DNA of 6,653 bases. Source: Spartobacteria bacterium (GTDB lineage: Bacteria; Verrucomicrobiota; Verrucomicrobiia; Chthoniobacterales; UBA10450). Below the pieces are notes generated by a model. The model did no database searches, was not told the DNA's origin, and saw only the letters and a list, made by a program, of their open reading frames with translations. Where the stretch lies: assembly GCA_021324035.1 (NCBI GenBank), contig JAJPJU010000169.1, forward strand, positions 1 to 6,653. Reading direction: 5' to 3'. The position numbers and the translations under genes are program-made. Below are positions 5,755 through 6,653 of this stretch, one piece after another (position 1 is the stretch's first letter; each line of letters opens with the position of its first letter).

Positions 5755-5755
5755 C
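5662..5755 (+). ncRNA. Candidate structured leader RNA or compact palindromic element, class unknown
   Basis: The outer helix has GATGCT (5662-5667) pairing with AGCATC (5750-5755), a 2x1 internal loop, then TTGCCT (5670-5675) pairing with AGGCAA (5743-5748). That is 12 Watson-Crick pairs closing 67 nt. Inside, CCGGG (5723-5727) pairs with CCCGG (5736-5740) around AAGGAAAG, extended by two G-T pairs. GGCC at 5704-5707 could instead pair with 5721-5724, giving an exclusive alternative fold. CTGCG occurs twice (5686-5690, 5695-5699), either copy able to pair with CGCAG at 5658-5662. The two G-T pairs would be C-A mismatches on the other strand, a slight hint for plus-strand transcription, that is, a leader for the PLP-enzyme gene 37 nt downstream. 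It does not match SAM-I, SAM-II, SAH, cobalamin, glycine or c-di-GMP riboswitch cores as I know them. A small mobile palindrome is the main alternative. Confidence 0.35.
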
Positions 5756-5791
5756 GACAATCCCGCGCGAACTCGTAACGTCTCCGGCAGA

Positions 5792-6653
5792 ATGAAGATC
5801 GAAACCCTCGCCGTGCATGCCGGCCATCGGATCGACTCCGCAACCGGCGCCGTTTCGCCGCCAATTCATCTCTCGACCACGTTCGAACGCGACGTCGAAG
5901 GAACTTACTCGCGCGGCTTCATGTACACGCGCAATAATAATCCCAATCGGCAGGCGCTGGAAGAAGGCGTCAGCGCATTGGAAGGCGGAGCCGCGGCCGC
6001 TGCATTTGGTTCAGGAACTGGTGCCGCCGGCGCGATTTTTCAAGCGCTCACACCCGCCGATCACATTCTCGCGCACGTTGACGCCTACTACGGCACGACT
6101 CGTTTGCTTCGCGAAATCTTCGGTCGCTGGGGTTTGCAGGCCGATTTCGTCGATATGAGCGACCTCGCAGCAATAAAAAAAGCGTTGCGACCGAATACGA
6201 AGCTGGCCTGGATGGAAACGCCTTCCAATCCGTTGCTGAAAATTGTCGATCTCGCTGCCGCGTCCAAAATTCTTCACGACGCCGGCGCGCTTTGCGTTTG
6301 CGACAATACCTGGGCGCCGATACTTCAGCGACCGTTCGATTTGGGCGTCGATTTCATTTTGCATTCCACTACCAAATATTTCGGCGGACATTGCGATGTT
6401 CTCGGCGGGATCGTCGTCGCGAAAAAAGAAAATGATTTATTCCAACGGATTCGCGGGATTCAATATGAAGGCGGCGCTGTCCCCTCACCTTTTGACTGCT
6501 GGTTGATTTTGCGCGGAATGCGAACCTTGCCGTGGCGAATGCGTGCCCATTCGGAAAACGCGGCCCGGGTCGCGGAGTTTCTTTCGCAAAATTCCAAAGT
6601 CGAAAACGTTCATTATCCAGGACTCGCCAAACATCCCGGTCACAACGTTGCGA
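5792..6653 (+). CDS. Cys/Met metabolism PLP-dependent enzyme (cystathionine gamma-synthase/lyase family), 3' truncated by window
   Basis: 287 codons are visible and the frame is open at the right edge; family members are about 380-400 residues, so roughly the last quarter is missing. The fold-type I signature is complete in the visible part. Y45 and R47 of YTRNNNPN reach the phosphate of the neighbouring subunit's cofactor. The phosphate-binding turn SGTGA starts at S74, Y100 (AYYGTTR) stacks on the ring, D171 (CDNTWAP) contacts the pyridine nitrogen, and K195 (HSTTKYFGGH) forms the Schiff base. FDCWLILRGMRTL (234-246) is also typical. The cofactor loop is YTRNNNPN rather than the common YSRxxNPT. 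T102 stands where methionine gamma-lyases usually have Cys, which leans to cystathionine gamma-synthase, gamma-lyase or beta-lyase, but exact substrate is undecided. ATG at 5792 gives the standard METLAVHAG-like N-terminus (MKIETLAVHAG); no good ribosome-binding site precedes it. It is divergent from glutamate dehydrogenase across a structured 169-bp region. Confidence 0.95.
   Translation, partial: MKIETLAVHAGHRIDSATGAVSPPIHLSTTFERDVEGTYSRGFMYTRNNNPNRQALEEGVSALEGGAAAAAFGSGTGAAGAIFQALTPADHILAHVDAYYGTTRLLREIFGRWGLQADFVDMSDLAAIKKALRPNTKLAWMETPSNPLLKIVDLAAASKILHDAGALCVCDNTWAPILQRPFDLGVDFILHSTTKYFGGHCDVLGGIVVAKKENDLFQRIRGIQYEGGAVPSPFDCWLILRGMRTLPWRMRAHSENAARVAEFLSQNSKVENVHYPGLAKHPGHNVA

Noticed and set aside
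5662..5755. SAM-I riboswitch, because of a GCCCGG...GGCAAC string ahead of a Met/Cys gene
   Set aside because: The GAGGGA segment, the AGAG/P1 arrangement and the kink-turn layout are missing, and the GGCAA here is consumed by the outer stem.

Overview
The window reads as chromosomal DNA of a free-living Gram-negative bacterium, most likely from the Verrucomicrobiota (Chthoniobacter/Udaeobacter-like soil lineages are my best guess). Three things point that way: a PEP-CTERM sorted exoprotein, an intergenic inverted repeat built from CACGAAG units of the kind that yields spurious 'HEGHE...' peptides in Verrucomicrobia and Planctomycetes genomes, and starts that almost all lack a clear Shine-Dalgarno sequence. 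The assignment is inference; nothing here is a formal phylogenetic marker.

Left part (1-1576). A minus-strand tRNA with anticodon CAT lies at the edge. Its body resembles tRNA-Ile2 (lysidine type) more than elongator Met. A minus-strand PEP-CTERM protein of 299 codons follows (261-1160). The next ~415 bp (1161-1576) hold no gene I can support, but they contain a decayed tRNA-like D-arm and 5' half (about 1283-1332) in the same orientation as the intact tRNA.

Centre (1577-5622). Four minus-strand genes are colinear. In transcription order they are a hexameric-type glutamate dehydrogenase (4360-5622), a 302-residue protein of unknown function (3397-4305), fumarylacetoacetase (2041-3297) and a stand-alone response-regulator receiver domain (1577-1975). 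Gaps are 54, 99 and 65 bp, so at least the first three could be one transcript. The metabolic logic is amino-acid catabolism. Fumarylacetoacetase is the last step of tyrosine/homogentisate breakdown, releasing fumarate and acetoacetate. Glutamate dehydrogenase recycles the glutamate made by the initial transamination. The unknown protein sits between them and is the best candidate for something undescribed. Homogentisate dioxygenase, HPPD and maleylacetoacetate isomerase are not in the window.

Right part (5623-6653). A 169-bp divergent intergenic region contains a strong nested fold (5662-5755) whose outer stem is 12 Watson-Crick pairs. It is roughly equidistant from the two flanking start codons. 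A plus-strand gene of the Cys/Met-metabolism PLP enzyme family (cystathionine gamma-synthase/lyase type) starts at 5792 and runs off the right edge with 287 codons visible.

No CRISPR array, phage gene, transposase, toxin-antitoxin pair or defence gene was seen. The most interesting leads are the unknown 302-residue protein, the structured divergent intergenic region, and the repeat hairpin inside the putative catabolic operon.
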